Shown piece by piece: positions 1-8,480 of a DNA stretch of 64,000 nucleotides. Below the pieces are notes generated by a model, which worked only from the letters and a program-made list of their open reading frames with translations, did not search any database and was not told the origin of the DNA. Made by a program: the position numbers and the translations under genes. The stretch's first letter is position 1, and every line of letters starts with the position of its first letter. This DNA comes from Mesorhizobium sp. (GTDB lineage Bacteria > Pseudomonadota > Alphaproteobacteria > Rhizobiales > Rhizobiaceae), in NCBI GenBank assembly GCA_004963905.1, contig SUGL01000003.1, positions 124,001 to 188,000 of the forward strand, in the 5' to 3' direction.

Positions 1-90
1 GCGATCGACGCTGAGGTTGACGCCGCCCAGCGCATAGACCTGGCCATAGGATTTCTTGATGTCGCGCAGTTCGATGATGCGTTCGCCCAT
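1..90 (-). CDS. Sugar ABC transporter ATP-binding protein (N-terminal fragment)
   Basis: Only the first 30 codons are inside the window; the gene runs off the left edge. The visible protein begins MGERIIELRDIKKSYGQVYA, the usual opening of an ABC ATPase whose aromatic A-loop (here the SYG tyrosine) stacks on ATP. It lies 76 bp downstream of a periplasmic sugar-binding protein gene on the same strand, so it should power uptake of the same substrate. The Walker motifs are outside the window, so the class is inferred from the N-terminus and the context. Confidence 0.8.
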   Translation of the reverse strand, partial: MGERIIELRDIKKSYGQVYALGGVNLSVDR

Positions 91-128
91 GCGATCCTCG
101 CTTGAATTGTCTGTCTGCCGGTCATCTC

Positions 129-155
129 GCCGGCCGGGCAATAATCCCGGCCGGC
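129..155 (-). other. Intergenic stem-loop between binding protein and ATPase genes
   Basis: A perfect 10-bp inverted repeat (GCCGGCCGGG, 7-nt loop, CCCGGCCGGC) starts 12 bp after the stop of the binding-protein gene. No U-run follows on the minus strand. It therefore looks more like an mRNA-stabilising or partly terminating hairpin that lets the binding protein be made in excess of the ATPase than like a full terminator. That role is inference from similar hairpins in binding-protein operons. Confidence 0.5.
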
Positions 156-166
156 AGCTTGGGAGG

Positions 167-1180
167 TCAACGCAGCGCCTGCTTGGCAAGCTCGGAGACG
201 ATCTCGTAGTTCTGCGGCGTGACGAAGCCGGCGCCGGTGTCGACATTCATCGGCGCCAGACCCAGCACCACTTGCTGGCAGAGGCTCAGGATCGGCAGAT
301 AGCCCTGCAGGAAGGGCTGCTGGTCGGCGGTGAGCTGCACCCAGCCGCCCTTGAATCCTTCGACGATCTGCGGGCTGGTGTCGAAGCCGAAGTTGAAGAT
401 GTCGCCCGGCTTGCGGCCTGCCGCCTGCATATAGGTGGCGACGTTACCGAGCATCTGGCCGCCGGGATAGCCGACCGCCTTGACGTCGGGGTGGTTGAGC
501 AATGCCGCCGTGATCACCGGAATGGCAAGGTTGGGGTCGGACGCCCATTCGCCGCTCGGCGGCGAGGAGAGCTGGATCACTTCGACACCCGCTTCCTTCA
601 GCGCCGCGACCGTGCCGCGCTCGCGCGCGCCGCGGTTCTCGTTCTCGAACGGGCCGATCATGATTGCCTTGTCGCCGGCCTTGAGCTTGCCGAGCTTGAA
701 GGCCTCGGCGCCGAGCGCGCGGCCCTGCTGCTCCTGCTGCGCGCCGACATAGCCGCCGCCGAACGCCGCCACCACCTTCGGCACCGGCACGTTCTGGTAC
801 ATCATCTTGATGCCGTCCTTATGCGCCTGCTCGGCCAGCGGCATGATCGCGGCATCGCCCGGATGGCCCATCATGGCGATGCCGTTCGGCTTGACCGCCA
901 CCGCCTCGCGCAGTTGCTGCACCATCTTCTCGACGTCCCACTGGGAGAAGATGTAGTCGACCTTCGGCCCGAGATCGGCGGCCGCCTGCTTGGCGCCATT
1001 GTAGACGATGGTGCCGAAGGCGTCGCCCTCGGCACCGCCGACGAAAAAGCGGATATGGACGTCCTTGCACCATTGGGCGTCGAGCGCCTGCGCCGGCAAG
1101 GTAGAGATGGCGGCGGCCAGCGCCGTGGCGGCCGCCACCACGGTCGAGCGCAAAAGTGTCGTTCTCATCGCGATGCTCAT
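167..1180 (-). CDS. Periplasmic sugar-binding protein of an ABC transporter
   Basis: 337 residues. An N-terminal signal peptide of about 32 residues (hydrophobic core after RTTLLR, ending near LPAQA) exports it to the periplasm, where it would bind a sugar or polyol for the ABC transporter encoded downstream. The mature part has the fold signature of the Peripla_BP_4 / ribose-binding group: a first strand reading IRFFVGG, 'KPNGIAMMGHPGD' near residue 100, and a later 'FNFGFDTSPQIVEGFKGG' hinge segment. The ATG at 1178-1180 is chosen over the longer reading frame because GGAGG lies just upstream and the signal peptide starts there. The ligand cannot be read from sequence; the neighbouring isomerase and dehydrogenase suggest an inositol-like polyol or a rare sugar. 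Confidence 0.9.
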   Translation of the reverse strand: MSIAMRTTLLRSTVVAAATALAAAISTLPAQALDAQWCKDVHIRFFVGGAEGDAFGTIVYNGAKQAAADLGPKVDYIFSQWDVEKMVQQLREAVAVKPNGIAMMGHPGDAAIMPLAEQAHKDGIKMMYQNVPVPKVVAAFGGGYVGAQQEQQGRALGAEAFKLGKLKAGDKAIMIGPFENENRGARERGTVAALKEAGVEVIQLSSPPSGEWASDPNLAIPVITAALLNHPDVKAVGYPGGQMLGNVATYMQAAGRKPGDIFNFGFDTSPQIVEGFKGGWVQLTADQQPFLQGYLPILSLCQQVVLGLAPMNVDTGAGFVTPQNYEIVSELAKQALR

Positions 1181-1277
1181 GCACGTTCCTCCCTTTTGTC
1201 CTCGCACATCGAGGGTTTGACCTTGCTTCGGCGCTTGGCCGCGAGCGTTCAGGCCGGCTCCTCCCGCCGGCCCGTTA

Positions 1278-2183
1278 TCAAGCCGGGTTCTGCAGATAAG
1301 CCCTGCCTCCCCGGCATTGCTTGAGATGGTCGAGCGCCCGCACCTGGCCGGTGATCTCGAGGTCGCCGCGATAGACCGGATCGTGCCAGCCTTCGATGTC
1401 GATCGCGCCGCGATAGCCGGCGAGCCGCAGCTCACTGATCACCCGCGTCCAGTCGCTGTCGCCGAAGCCGGGCGTGCGCATCTGCACGAACGGCAGGCGG
1501 CCGAACACCCCATGCTCGCGGATCACGTCCCAGCGCACCGTCGCGTCCTTGCCGTGGACATGGAAGATGCGCGGCGCCCATTTGCGGATCTGCGGGATCG
1601 GGTCGATCAGATAGACGAGCTGGTGGCACGGCTCCCATTCGAGGCCTAGATTGTCGTTGGGCAATTCGTTGAACATCAGCTCCCAGGCGTCGGGATTGTG
1701 GGCGATGTTCCAGTCGCCGCTCGCCCAGTTGCCGTCCATCGCGCAATTCTCGAAGGCGATGCGCACACCCTTGTCGGCGGCGCGCTTCGCCAATGACCCC
1801 CACACTTCGCGGAAGCGCGGCAGGCTGTCGGTCAGCGACTTGCCACGGATGCGACCGGTGAAGCCGCTGACCAACGAGGTGCCAAAGAGGTGCGCGTTGT
1901 CGATCACCGTCTCCCAGGCCGCGAGCACGCCGCGATCGACCTCGCCGCTTTCGAGCGGATTGCCGAACACGCCGATCGAGGACACCGTCACGTCGGCGTC
2001 GCCGATCGCCTCGCGGATCTCGCCGGCCAGCCGCGGCAAATCCTTGCCGCCCAGCGTCTGCCAGAAGAAGGGCTGGATGCTCTCGAAGCCAAGCGGCAGG
2101 ATCTGTCTGATATAGGCGGCCGGATCGTCGAGATTGGCCCGCACCATGGTGCCGATCCTGATATCGAGAAGCGGGTTTGGCAT
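1278..2183 (-). CDS. Sugar phosphate isomerase/epimerase family TIM-barrel protein
   Basis: 301 residues. This is a xylose-isomerase-like TIM barrel (AP_endonuc_2 superfamily), the family that includes inosose dehydratase/isomerase and hydroxypyruvate isomerase. Visible family features are a glutamate-rich metal site with 'FENCAMDG', 'LGLEWEPCHQL', 'IFHVHGKD' (His ligand) and 'IDIEGWHDP' (C-terminal Glu/His). It is probably a cytosolic enzyme that isomerises or epimerises the sugar brought in by the adjacent ABC system. An ATG at 2181-2183 directly follows an in-frame GTG; I take the ATG. The gene starts 12 bp after the stop of the oxidoreductase gene, so the two are co-transcribed. The exact substrate is unknown. 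Confidence 0.85.
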   Translation of the reverse strand: MPNPLLDIRIGTMVRANLDDPAAYIRQILPLGFESIQPFFWQTLGGKDLPRLAGEIREAIGDADVTVSSIGVFGNPLESGEVDRGVLAAWETVIDNAHLFGTSLVSGFTGRIRGKSLTDSLPRFREVWGSLAKRAADKGVRIAFENCAMDGNWASGDWNIAHNPDAWELMFNELPNDNLGLEWEPCHQLVYLIDPIPQIRKWAPRIFHVHGKDATVRWDVIREHGVFGRLPFVQMRTPGFGDSDWTRVISELRLAGYRGAIDIEGWHDPVYRGDLEITGQVRALDHLKQCRGGRAYLQNPA

Positions 2184-2194
2184 CACTGCGTTTC

Positions 2195-3214
2195 CTATGC
2201 GATCGCCACGCGGCGGCCGGTCTCGGCGCTTTCAATCGCGCCGAAGACCATGGCGAGGCTTTTGATGTTGTCTGCGCCGCGCGTCTCCGGCTCGGTGCCG
2301 GTCTCGATCGCGTGCATGAAATCCTGGATGATGCCGAGATGGCCGCCCACCCGATCAGCGGCGTCGAGCGCCGGCACCTCGATCAGCTGGGTCTTGTCGA
2401 TGATACCGTCGCGGCCGGACGCAACCACCTCCGCCTTCAATCCGTCATGGCCGTCCCACAGCAGGCTGCCGCGCTCGGCGATGATGCGCCAGCTGCCTTC
2501 CCAGCTGGTGCGGAAGCCGTCGGCGCACCAGGAGCCGGCATAGGTGAAGACCTTGCCGCCGCCGAGATCGAAGACGGCGCTGGCCGACGATCCCTGCCGG
2601 TACCAGGAACTCGCCGGCTCCCATTCCTGGCAATAGACGCTGGCCGGCTCGCCGGCGACCATGTAGCGCGCGGCGTCGAAAGTGTGGATCGCCATGTCGA
2701 GCAGCAGCACGTGGGCCATCTCCTCGCGAAAGCCGCCGAAATGCGGCGCGACGAAGAAGTCGGCATGGATGCTGGTCGGCTTGCCGATGGCGCCGGAGTC
2801 CAGGAAGCGCCTGATCCGCCTGACATTGGCGACATAGCGGCGGTTCTGGACGACCGCGTGAACGCGTCCGGCGCGACGGGCAGCCTCGATGATGGCGCGG
2901 GCGTTTTCCGGACTGTCGGCGAGCGGCTTTTCGGTGAGCAGATGGCAATGATGGGCGAAGGCGGAGAAGGCGACTTCGCGCCGGGCCGCGGGAACCACGA
3001 CGTCGAACACCGCGTCAGGCTTCGTCTGGTCGAGAACGGCGTCAACGCTGGTGCCGATGACGGCTGCGGCAAGCCCGTAATCGCGCGCCCTCGCCTTGGC
3101 ACGCTCGGCATCGAGATCGACGAGGCCGACGACGGCAAGCCCGTCGATCTGCTTCACGGCGTCGAGCCAGTGCCTGCTCATGGCGCCGCACCCGACCAGG
3201 ACGACCTTCATCAT
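2195..3214 (-). CDS. Gfo/Idh/MocA family NAD(P)-dependent oxidoreductase
   Basis: 339 residues. The N-terminal Rossmann fold opens with KVVLVGCGAMSRHW (a GxGxxxxxH-type dinucleotide loop). The family signature EKP appears in 'LLTEKPLADS', whose lysine is catalytic in this family, and a C-terminal alpha/beta substrate domain follows. Members oxidise sugars, inositols or their derivatives. It is the first gene of the minus-strand sugar operon, transcribed away from the LacI-type regulator. The first ATG of the MM pair (3212-3214) is chosen because GGAGG sits 8 bp before it. A catabolic role with the isomerase and the ABC transporter is inferred from the operon. Confidence 0.88.
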   Translation of the reverse strand: MMKVVLVGCGAMSRHWLDAVKQIDGLAVVGLVDLDAERAKARARDYGLAAAVIGTSVDAVLDQTKPDAVFDVVVPAARREVAFSAFAHHCHLLTEKPLADSPENARAIIEAARRAGRVHAVVQNRRYVANVRRIRRFLDSGAIGKPTSIHADFFVAPHFGGFREEMAHVLLLDMAIHTFDAARYMVAGEPASVYCQEWEPASSWYRQGSSASAVFDLGGGKVFTYAGSWCADGFRTSWEGSWRIIAERGSLLWDGHDGLKAEVVASGRDGIIDKTQLIEVPALDAADRVGGHLGIIQDFMHAIETGTEPETRGADNIKSLAMVFGAIESAETGRRVAIA

Positions 3215-3273
3215 CCAGCGCTCCTCCCGTTCGGCCCCTCCAGGCCGAAATGCCACGGCATTTCACGGCATCA

Positions 3274-3302
3274 CCGTAAACGTTTTTCCGTAAACGTTTA
3301 CG
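3274..3302. promoter_or_regulatory. Paired LacI-family operators in the divergent promoter region
   Basis: A perfect 14-bp palindrome CGTAAACGTTTACG lies at 3289-3302. A second, imperfect copy (CCGTAAACGTTTTTC) lies just before it at 3274-3288; the two CG centres are 14 bp apart. The central CG flanked by AAA/TTT half-sites is typical of LacI/GalR-family operators. The site is 60 bp upstream of the oxidoreductase start and about 110 bp upstream of the regulator start, so one complex could control both the operon and the regulator. Binding by the adjacent LacI protein is inferred from position. Confidence 0.75.
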
Positions 3303-3411
3303 ACAACACACCCGATGGCGTAGAATGTCAATTGCCCGCTCGCGAAAATCGTCATCGGCTGCTTGGCCTGAGCGGCCGCCGGTGCTAGCGAAGAAGAGGG
3401 GAGAACCGGCC

Positions 3412-4437
3412 TTGGCGTCCAGCATCCACGATCTCGCGCGTCACCTGAACATTTCGATCGGCACCGTGTCGCGCGCGCTGAACGGCCGTGCCGACGTCAA
3501 TGCCGAGACGCGCCAGCGCGTGCTGGAGGCGGCCAGGAAGCTGAACTATTCGCCCAACCAGTCCGGCCGCAGCCTGCGCCAGGGCGCCACCCGCTCGATC
3601 GCCTTCATGCTGCAGCCGCATCCGGGCGACCAGCAATATGGTGAGCCTTTCTTCATTCCCTTCCTGACCGGGCTGCAGGCGCGGCTCGCCGAAAGCGACC
3701 TCGACCTGATCGTGGTGATGGGCGCGCCGGGCGACTACCAGCAGGAGCGTCTGCGCCGCGTCGTCGAGACGCGCCGGGCCGACGCCGTCGTGCTGGCCTG
3801 GACACGGCGCGATGACGAGCGCATCGACTACCTGACGGAGAGAGGCTTTCCTTTCGCCACGCTCGGCCGCAGCCGTTCCGGCGGCAAGTCCTACCCTTCC
3901 CTCGATCTCGATTTCGAGAAGGCGGGCGCCGACGCGGTCGACCGGCTGGTCGCGCGCGGCCATCGCCGCATCGCCGCCATCCGCCCTTCCCTCGACCTGA
4001 ATTTCGGTCACCTGTTCATGACCGGCTATCGGAAGGCGCTCCAGCGGCATGGCATCGAGGTCGACCCCGGACTGATCGCCGAAGGCTTCATCAACGAGGC
4101 CGGCGGCTACCAGGTGACGCCGCGCGTGATGCTCTCCAAGGACCGGCCGACGGCGATCATCTTCAACAATGACGCCATGGCGCTCGGCGGCTGCAAGGCG
4201 CTGGCCGAGATGGGCATCCGGCCCGGCCACGACATCGCGGTGATCGTCATCGTCGACACGCCGCTCTGCCGCTATTTCTCGCCCGCGCTGACCGGCTTCC
4301 GCCCCGCCCTGGAGCCGATGGGACAGCGGCTGGCCGAGATGCTGCTGGCCTCGCTTCCCGCCTATGCCGGTCCTGAGGGACCGCGCACCATCCGCGAGGT
4401 CTGGCCGCTGGAACTGATCGCGCGCGAGAGCGATTGA
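3412..4437 (+). CDS. LacI family transcriptional regulator
   Basis: 341 residues from the TTG at 3412, the usual length for the family. The N-terminal helix-turn-helix is SIHDLARHLNISIGTVSRAL, followed by the hinge helix region 'LNYSPNQSGRSLRQG' and a periplasmic-binding-protein-like effector domain. The TTG start is preferred because a purine-rich GAGGGGAGAA lies about 10 bp upstream and the HTH begins at residue 4. The reading frame is open further upstream (to 3325), and a GTG at 3382 is an alternative. It is transcribed divergently from the sugar catabolism/ABC operon and separated from it by paired palindromic operators, so it is very probably the local repressor, with the transported sugar or a derivative as inducer (inference). 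Confidence 0.88.
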   Translation: MASSIHDLARHLNISIGTVSRALNGRADVNAETRQRVLEAARKLNYSPNQSGRSLRQGATRSIAFMLQPHPGDQQYGEPFFIPFLTGLQARLAESDLDLIVVMGAPGDYQQERLRRVVETRRADAVVLAWTRRDDERIDYLTERGFPFATLGRSRSGGKSYPSLDLDFEKAGADAVDRLVARGHRRIAAIRPSLDLNFGHLFMTGYRKALQRHGIEVDPGLIAEGFINEAGGYQVTPRVMLSKDRPTAIIFNNDAMALGGCKALAEMGIRPGHDIAVIVIVDTPLCRYFSPALTGFRPALEPMGQRLAEMLLASLPAYAGPEGPRTIREVWPLELIARESD

Positions 4438-4446
4438 GCGCTTTTC

Positions 4447-4590
4447 CCTTCTCCCCTTGTGGGAGAAGGTGGATCGGCGCGTTAGCGCCGAGACGGATGA
4501 GGGGTGTTCCAGCGGAGTGAGACGCTGGCTTTCCCTGGAGCACCCCTCATCCGGCCGCTTCGCGGCCACCTTCCCCCACAAGGGGGAAGG
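4447..4590. repeat. RIME-like palindromic intergenic repeat
   Basis: A 144-bp mosaic of nested inverted repeats. The outer arms CCTTCTCCCCTTGTGGGAGA and the complementary ...CCCCCACAAGGGGGAAGG enclose inner arms GATGAGGGGTG / CACCCCTCATC, and each arm also folds alone. This is the layout of the short palindromic intergenic repeats known from rhizobia (RIME type). It lies between the LacI-type gene and the phytase-like gene and has no coding content. Confidence 0.75.
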
Positions 4591-4718
4591 AGAGTCCAGA
4601 CTGTCACGCAACCATCACGTTCAAGTCCTAGACCGCTCGACGGAAACCGGCTCGCCGCATCTTCGATGCCGCGCCCTTCCAGGCATTGGCCGCTCTGTTC
4701 GTCAAGAAGGGGATATCC

Positions 4719-6200
4719 ATGAAACGTTTGAACCGCACTGTCTCGCTCGGCATCGCGCTCGCGCTGTTCACCACCCTGACCCCGGCGCTCGCCGACGGCG
4801 TCGCCTATGTCAACAAGGGGCTTGTCGGCATCGGCCGCATTCCGGCCAGCCAGAAGGACAAGTTCGGCGAGACCTTCGGTTCGGGTTCCGGCATGGCGAT
4901 CGACACCAAGTCCTGGACGCGTGACGGCGCCGGCTACAAAGGCTCGCTGTGGCTGCTGCCGGACCGCGGCTACAACGTCGTCGGCACCACCGACTACCGG
5001 CCGCGCCTCAACACCATTTCGATCGAGCTGACGCCGACCGCTCCGGGCACCGCGCCCGCCGCAGGACAGGAACAATCCGGCGTCAAGGCGACGCTCGCCG
5101 ACACCATGCTTCTGACCGACGACAAGGGCGCCGACGCCACCGGCCTCGATCCGTTGAACGGCGTGCGCCCGGCCGCCGGCGACATGCCGATCCTGCCGCA
5201 GGCCGACAACGGCAAGCTTTCGCTGGACGACGAGGCGATCGTGCGCCTGCCCGACGGCACCATGTTCATCTCCGACGAATATGGCCCCAACATCTACCGC
5301 TTCTCGGCCGACGGCCATCTGATGTCGGCCACCCAGCCGCCGGCGGCTCTGGTGCCGATGCGCCATGGCAAGCCGAACTTCGCTTCCGACAACCCCGGCC
5401 CTGGCGCGGCCGAGCCCGATCCGAAGGATCCCGAGACCGGTCGCCAGAACAATCAGGGCCTCGAAGGCATGTCGATGACGCCGGACGGCAAGTTCCTGAT
5501 CGCGGTGCTGCAGTCGGCGCCGCGCCAGGATGGCGGCGATTCCGGTTCGACGCGCCAGAACACCCGCGCGCTGGTTTATGACGCCTCCGACCTCGCCCAC
5601 CTCAAGCTGGCGCACGAATATGTCGTGCCGCTGCCGGTGTTCAAGGACGCAAAGGGCAAGACCAAGGTGGCCGCGCAGAGCGAGATCGTGGCGCTGTCCG
5701 ACAAGAGCTTCCTGATGCTGACGCGCGACAGCGGCAACGGCCAGGGCCTGAAGGACGCCGAGTCGGTCTACCGCAAGATCAACATTGTCGACCTGACGGA
5801 CGCGACCGATATCGCCAACGGTCCGTTCGACGCCGCCGACAAGCCGGTCGCGCCGAAGGGCGTGCTCGACCCGTCGGTGACGCCGGCCAAGCTGACGGCC
5901 TTCATCGACATCAACGACAAGGGCGAGCTCGGCCGCTTCGGCCTGCACAATGGCGCCCCGAACGACAAGAACAACCTCTCGGAGAAGTGGGAAGCGATGT
6001 CGCTGGCGAGCGTGCTCGATCCGAAGCTGCCCGACGATTATTTCCTGTTCGTCGCCAACGACAACGACTTCCTGACCCAGGACGGCTTCCAGGTCGGCGC
6101 CCCCTACAAGGCCGAGGACGGCGCGGATGTCGACACCACCTTCCTGGTCTATCAGGTCACGCTGCCCGGCCTGTCTGGAAACAGTCTCGCCGCAAACTAG
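4719..6200 (+). CDS. Esterase-like activity of phytase family protein (exported)
   Basis: 493 residues. The signal peptide MKRLNRTVSLGIALALFTTL ends near ALADG, so the protein is probably periplasmic. The rest matches the phytase-like beta-propeller family (Pfam Phytase-like): 'LWLLPDRGYN', 'DDEAIVRLPDGTMFISDEYGPNIYRFSADG', 'NNQGLEGMSMTPDGKFLIAVLQS' and 'KINIVDLTDATDIA' are characteristic blade motifs. Such proteins are annotated as phosphate-ester hydrolases, but the true substrate is generally unknown. The ATG at 4719 is chosen over an upstream in-frame ATG because AGAAGGGG precedes it and the signal peptide begins there. It stands alone, with a terminator-like hairpin 56 bp downstream. Confidence 0.85.
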   Translation: MKRLNRTVSLGIALALFTTLTPALADGVAYVNKGLVGIGRIPASQKDKFGETFGSGSGMAIDTKSWTRDGAGYKGSLWLLPDRGYNVVGTTDYRPRLNTISIELTPTAPGTAPAAGQEQSGVKATLADTMLLTDDKGADATGLDPLNGVRPAAGDMPILPQADNGKLSLDDEAIVRLPDGTMFISDEYGPNIYRFSADGHLMSATQPPAALVPMRHGKPNFASDNPGPGAAEPDPKDPETGRQNNQGLEGMSMTPDGKFLIAVLQSAPRQDGGDSGSTRQNTRALVYDASDLAHLKLAHEYVVPLPVFKDAKGKTKVAAQSEIVALSDKSFLMLTRDSGNGQGLKDAESVYRKINIVDLTDATDIANGPFDAADKPVAPKGVLDPSVTPAKLTAFIDINDKGELGRFGLHNGAPNDKNNLSEKWEAMSLASVLDPKLPDDYFLFVANDNDFLTQDGFQVGAPYKAEDGADVDTTFLVYQVTLPGLSGNSLAAN

Positions 6201-6255
6201 TTTTACGCCTTGGGCGGGTGCCCAGGCATCTGGCCCGGAAGGGATGCACCACCGT

Positions 6256-6290
6256 CAGGCCTGCGATAGCATCGCGGGCCTGATTCATTT
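6256..6290 (+). terminator. Probable terminator after the phytase-like gene
   Basis: A 12-bp stem (CAGGCCTGCGAT / ATCGCGGGCCTG, one G-U pair) with a 3-nt AGC loop is followed by ATTCATTTTC. The short T-rich tail makes it a plausible but weak intrinsic terminator. The rest of 6201-6492 shows no gene. Confidence 0.5.
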
Positions 6291-6492
6291 TCGGTGCCCG
6301 CCTTGGAAAACAACAAGCCCGCTCGCCGTCGGACCGGCGACCTGACCAGCGGCCACTGGCGGACCATGCATATGATCGAGGGACAGGCCGGGCGTCGGCG
6401 AGCCGCCCTACACCGGTCTCGGCGTGCCGCGCCAACGCGCCCGTCTCGCGGCTGAGGTGCCGAACGGCTGACATCATATTGGAACAGGCAAA

Positions 6493-7701
6493 TTACCGCG
6501 CGTATCTGGCGCCGAACCCCAGCGCCACCAGCGAGAAGATCGTGATCATGCCGGCAAAGGCCAGGCTTGCGACGGTCGCGCTGGTCAGGCTCGACAAGAC
6601 GCCGATGCCGATGACCGGAAGCGCATTGCCGCAGAAGCAGCAGACGAAGAAGGCCGACACAACCTCGGCGCGGCGGTCGGCCGGCGCGATATGGTTGACC
6701 ACCTGCAGGCCGCCACGGTAGCCGAAGGCGGCGGCAACGCCGCACAGCGCCGTGCCGATGACCATGATTGCCGTGGAGGCGAAGACCTGCGCCGCGACGA
6801 TCAGCGCCACGGTCGGGATCATCGACACGAGCGCGGCAAGCATCGTGAAGCGGCTCGACAGCCGTGCCGTCGCCAGGATCGTCGCGGCCGCCACGATCGA
6901 CAGTTCGAAGAACAGCCCGCCGGCCTCGGCGTGGTTGGTCACGTGAAGCTGCTGCGCCAGGATGCTCGGTGCCAGCGCCGCATAGAAGCCGACCAGCGCC
7001 ATGGCGCCGAAGCCGGTGACCGCCGGCGCCACGAATTGCGCGCGGATGCCGGCGGGGACCGAAAGCCGCGGCCGCATCGAAATTTCGGCGAGCCGCCTGG
7101 TTTGCGGCACGGTTTCTCGCGTGCGCCAGAGCATGAGAGTCACCAGCAGAAGCAGGGCGAGATAGACTGCGAATGTCAGCCTGAGCGGCCAGGGCGCGTA
7201 TTCGGCGAGCAGCCCCGACGCCAACGCACCGGCCCCGAGGCCGACGAAGTTGGTGCTGGTGGCAATGATGGCGGCGCGCGACTTGTCCTCGCCTTCGATC
7301 AGTTCGGCGAGCCAGGCGGTGCCGGTTCCCGCCCCGATCCCGATGCCGAGCCCGCTGAGGATACGGGCGATGTCGAGCCAAGCCAGGTTTTCGGCAAAGA
7401 GGAAGAACAGCGCGCTGATCACGGCGACGCCCATTGCCGCCATCGCCGCCGGGCGGCGGCCGATGACATCCGACAATCGGCCGAAAAACAGCAGCGCCGC
7501 CAGATTGCCGACCACATAGACCGCGTAGACCAATGTCAGGGTGATCTGCGAGAACCCGAAGGCCTGTTTGTAGATCACATAGAGCGGCGTCAAAGCCGTG
7601 CTGCCGGCAAAGAGTGCTGCAATCATGGCGGCGACGGCAGCCATCGCGCCGCCGCCGCTGAGTTCATTGTCGCGCGTGATTGTCTGAGCGTAGCTGGTCA
7701 T
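6493..7701 (-). CDS. MFS transporter
   Basis: 402 residues, a typical 12-helix major facilitator. The MFS motif A between helices 2 and 3 is present as GRLSDVIGRRPA, and a motif-B-like 'ARILSGLGIGIGAGTGTAWLAEL' follows helix 4. The ATG at 7699-7701 (MTSYAQTITRDNEL) has GGAGG six bases upstream. The open frame runs about 200 bp further upstream, but that extension is charged and non-membranous, so it is rejected. The gene stands alone, divergent from the TMEM175-like gene. The substrate cannot be told from sequence; close relatives are annotated as drug or metabolite efflux pumps. Confidence 0.85.
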   Translation of the reverse strand: MTSYAQTITRDNELSGGGAMAAVAAMIAALFAGSTALTPLYVIYKQAFGFSQITLTLVYAVYVVGNLAALLFFGRLSDVIGRRPAAMAAMGVAVISALFFLFAENLAWLDIARILSGLGIGIGAGTGTAWLAELIEGEDKSRAAIIATSTNFVGLGAGALASGLLAEYAPWPLRLTFAVYLALLLLVTLMLWRTRETVPQTRRLAEISMRPRLSVPAGIRAQFVAPAVTGFGAMALVGFYAALAPSILAQQLHVTNHAEAGGLFFELSIVAAATILATARLSSRFTMLAALVSMIPTVALIVAAQVFASTAIMVIGTALCGVAAAFGYRGGLQVVNHIAPADRRAEVVSAFFVCCFCGNALPVIGIGVLSSLTSATVASLAFAGMITIFSLVALGFGARYAR

Positions 7702-7843
7702 CGGAACCTCCGGCCAGTTTGCAAGCCCCGACGCGCATGTAGTGGCGACCGTCCCGCATTCCGAACGCCCTCCTGACAATTCTGGCAGTATGGCCTTGCG
7801 CGAAATCCTTGCGTAACGTCTGCCGACCGACGAAGGAGGAACC

Positions 7844-8419
7844 ATGGGCAAGGGACGGGTCGAGGCATTCACCGATGGCGTCGTGGCTATCATCATCACC
7901 ATTATGGTTCTGGAATTGAAGGTGCCGCACGGCGAGGACCTGGCCGCGCTGGTGCCGCTTTGGCCGGTCTTCTTCTCCTACGTGCTGTCATTCATCAATG
8001 TCGGCATCTACTGGAACAATCTGCACAACATGTTCCACACCGTGCAGCGCGTCGACGGCCGTGTCCTGTGGGCCAACCTCAATCTCTTGTTCTGGCTGTC
8101 GCTGATGCCGGTGACCACGGCCTTCATGGGCGAGAACCACTTCGCGCCGGTGCCGGTCGCCGTCTATGGCGTCGATCTGGCGCTCTGCGCCGTTGCCTAC
8201 AACATCCTGGTCATCAAACTGCGCCATCTGCACGGCGTCGAGACGATCTTTGCTCGGGCCGTGGGCCAGGACCGCAAGGGCAAGATTTCGCTGGCCCTCT
8301 ATCTGGCCGGAATAGCGCTGACTTTCGTCAGCCAATGGATCGGCGTGGCCATCTATGTGCTGGTGGCAACCATCTGGTTCGTGCCGGACAAGCGTTTCGA
8401 ACGTCTGATCGAAAAATAG
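7844..8419 (+). CDS. TMEM175 / DUF1211 family membrane protein (putative potassium channel)
   Basis: 191 residues with four to five hydrophobic segments. The family hallmark RxxxFxDGV at the start of helix 1 is present as RVEAFTDGVVAIIITIMVLELKVP. In characterised bacterial and human TMEM175 proteins this helix lines the pore and carries the hydrophobic gate. Later segments 'FSYVLSFINVGIYWNNLHNMFHTV' and 'LWANLNLLFWLSLMPVTTAFMG' also fit the family. The gene has a good SD (AAGGAGG before the ATG at 7844) and is monocistronic. Potassium conduction is known for the family and only inferred here. Confidence 0.8.
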   Translation: MGKGRVEAFTDGVVAIIITIMVLELKVPHGEDLAALVPLWPVFFSYVLSFINVGIYWNNLHNMFHTVQRVDGRVLWANLNLLFWLSLMPVTTAFMGENHFAPVPVAVYGVDLALCAVAYNILVIKLRHLHGVETIFARAVGQDRKGKISLALYLAGIALTFVSQWIGVAIYVLVATIWFVPDKRFERLIEK

Positions 8420-8480
8420 CCGGAGCAATTCCAGGAAAAGTGCGCAGCGGCTCCCTGTTCGAAAATTGCGAAAACCCGCT

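Noticed and set aside
4482..5948. 488-codon open frame opposite the phytase-like gene
   Set aside because: Shadow of the plus-strand gene and running into a palindromic repeat.
6203..7381. 392-codon frame within the MFS gene region
   Set aside because: Out-of-frame reading of the same strand as the MFS gene; Arg-rich with no membrane helices.
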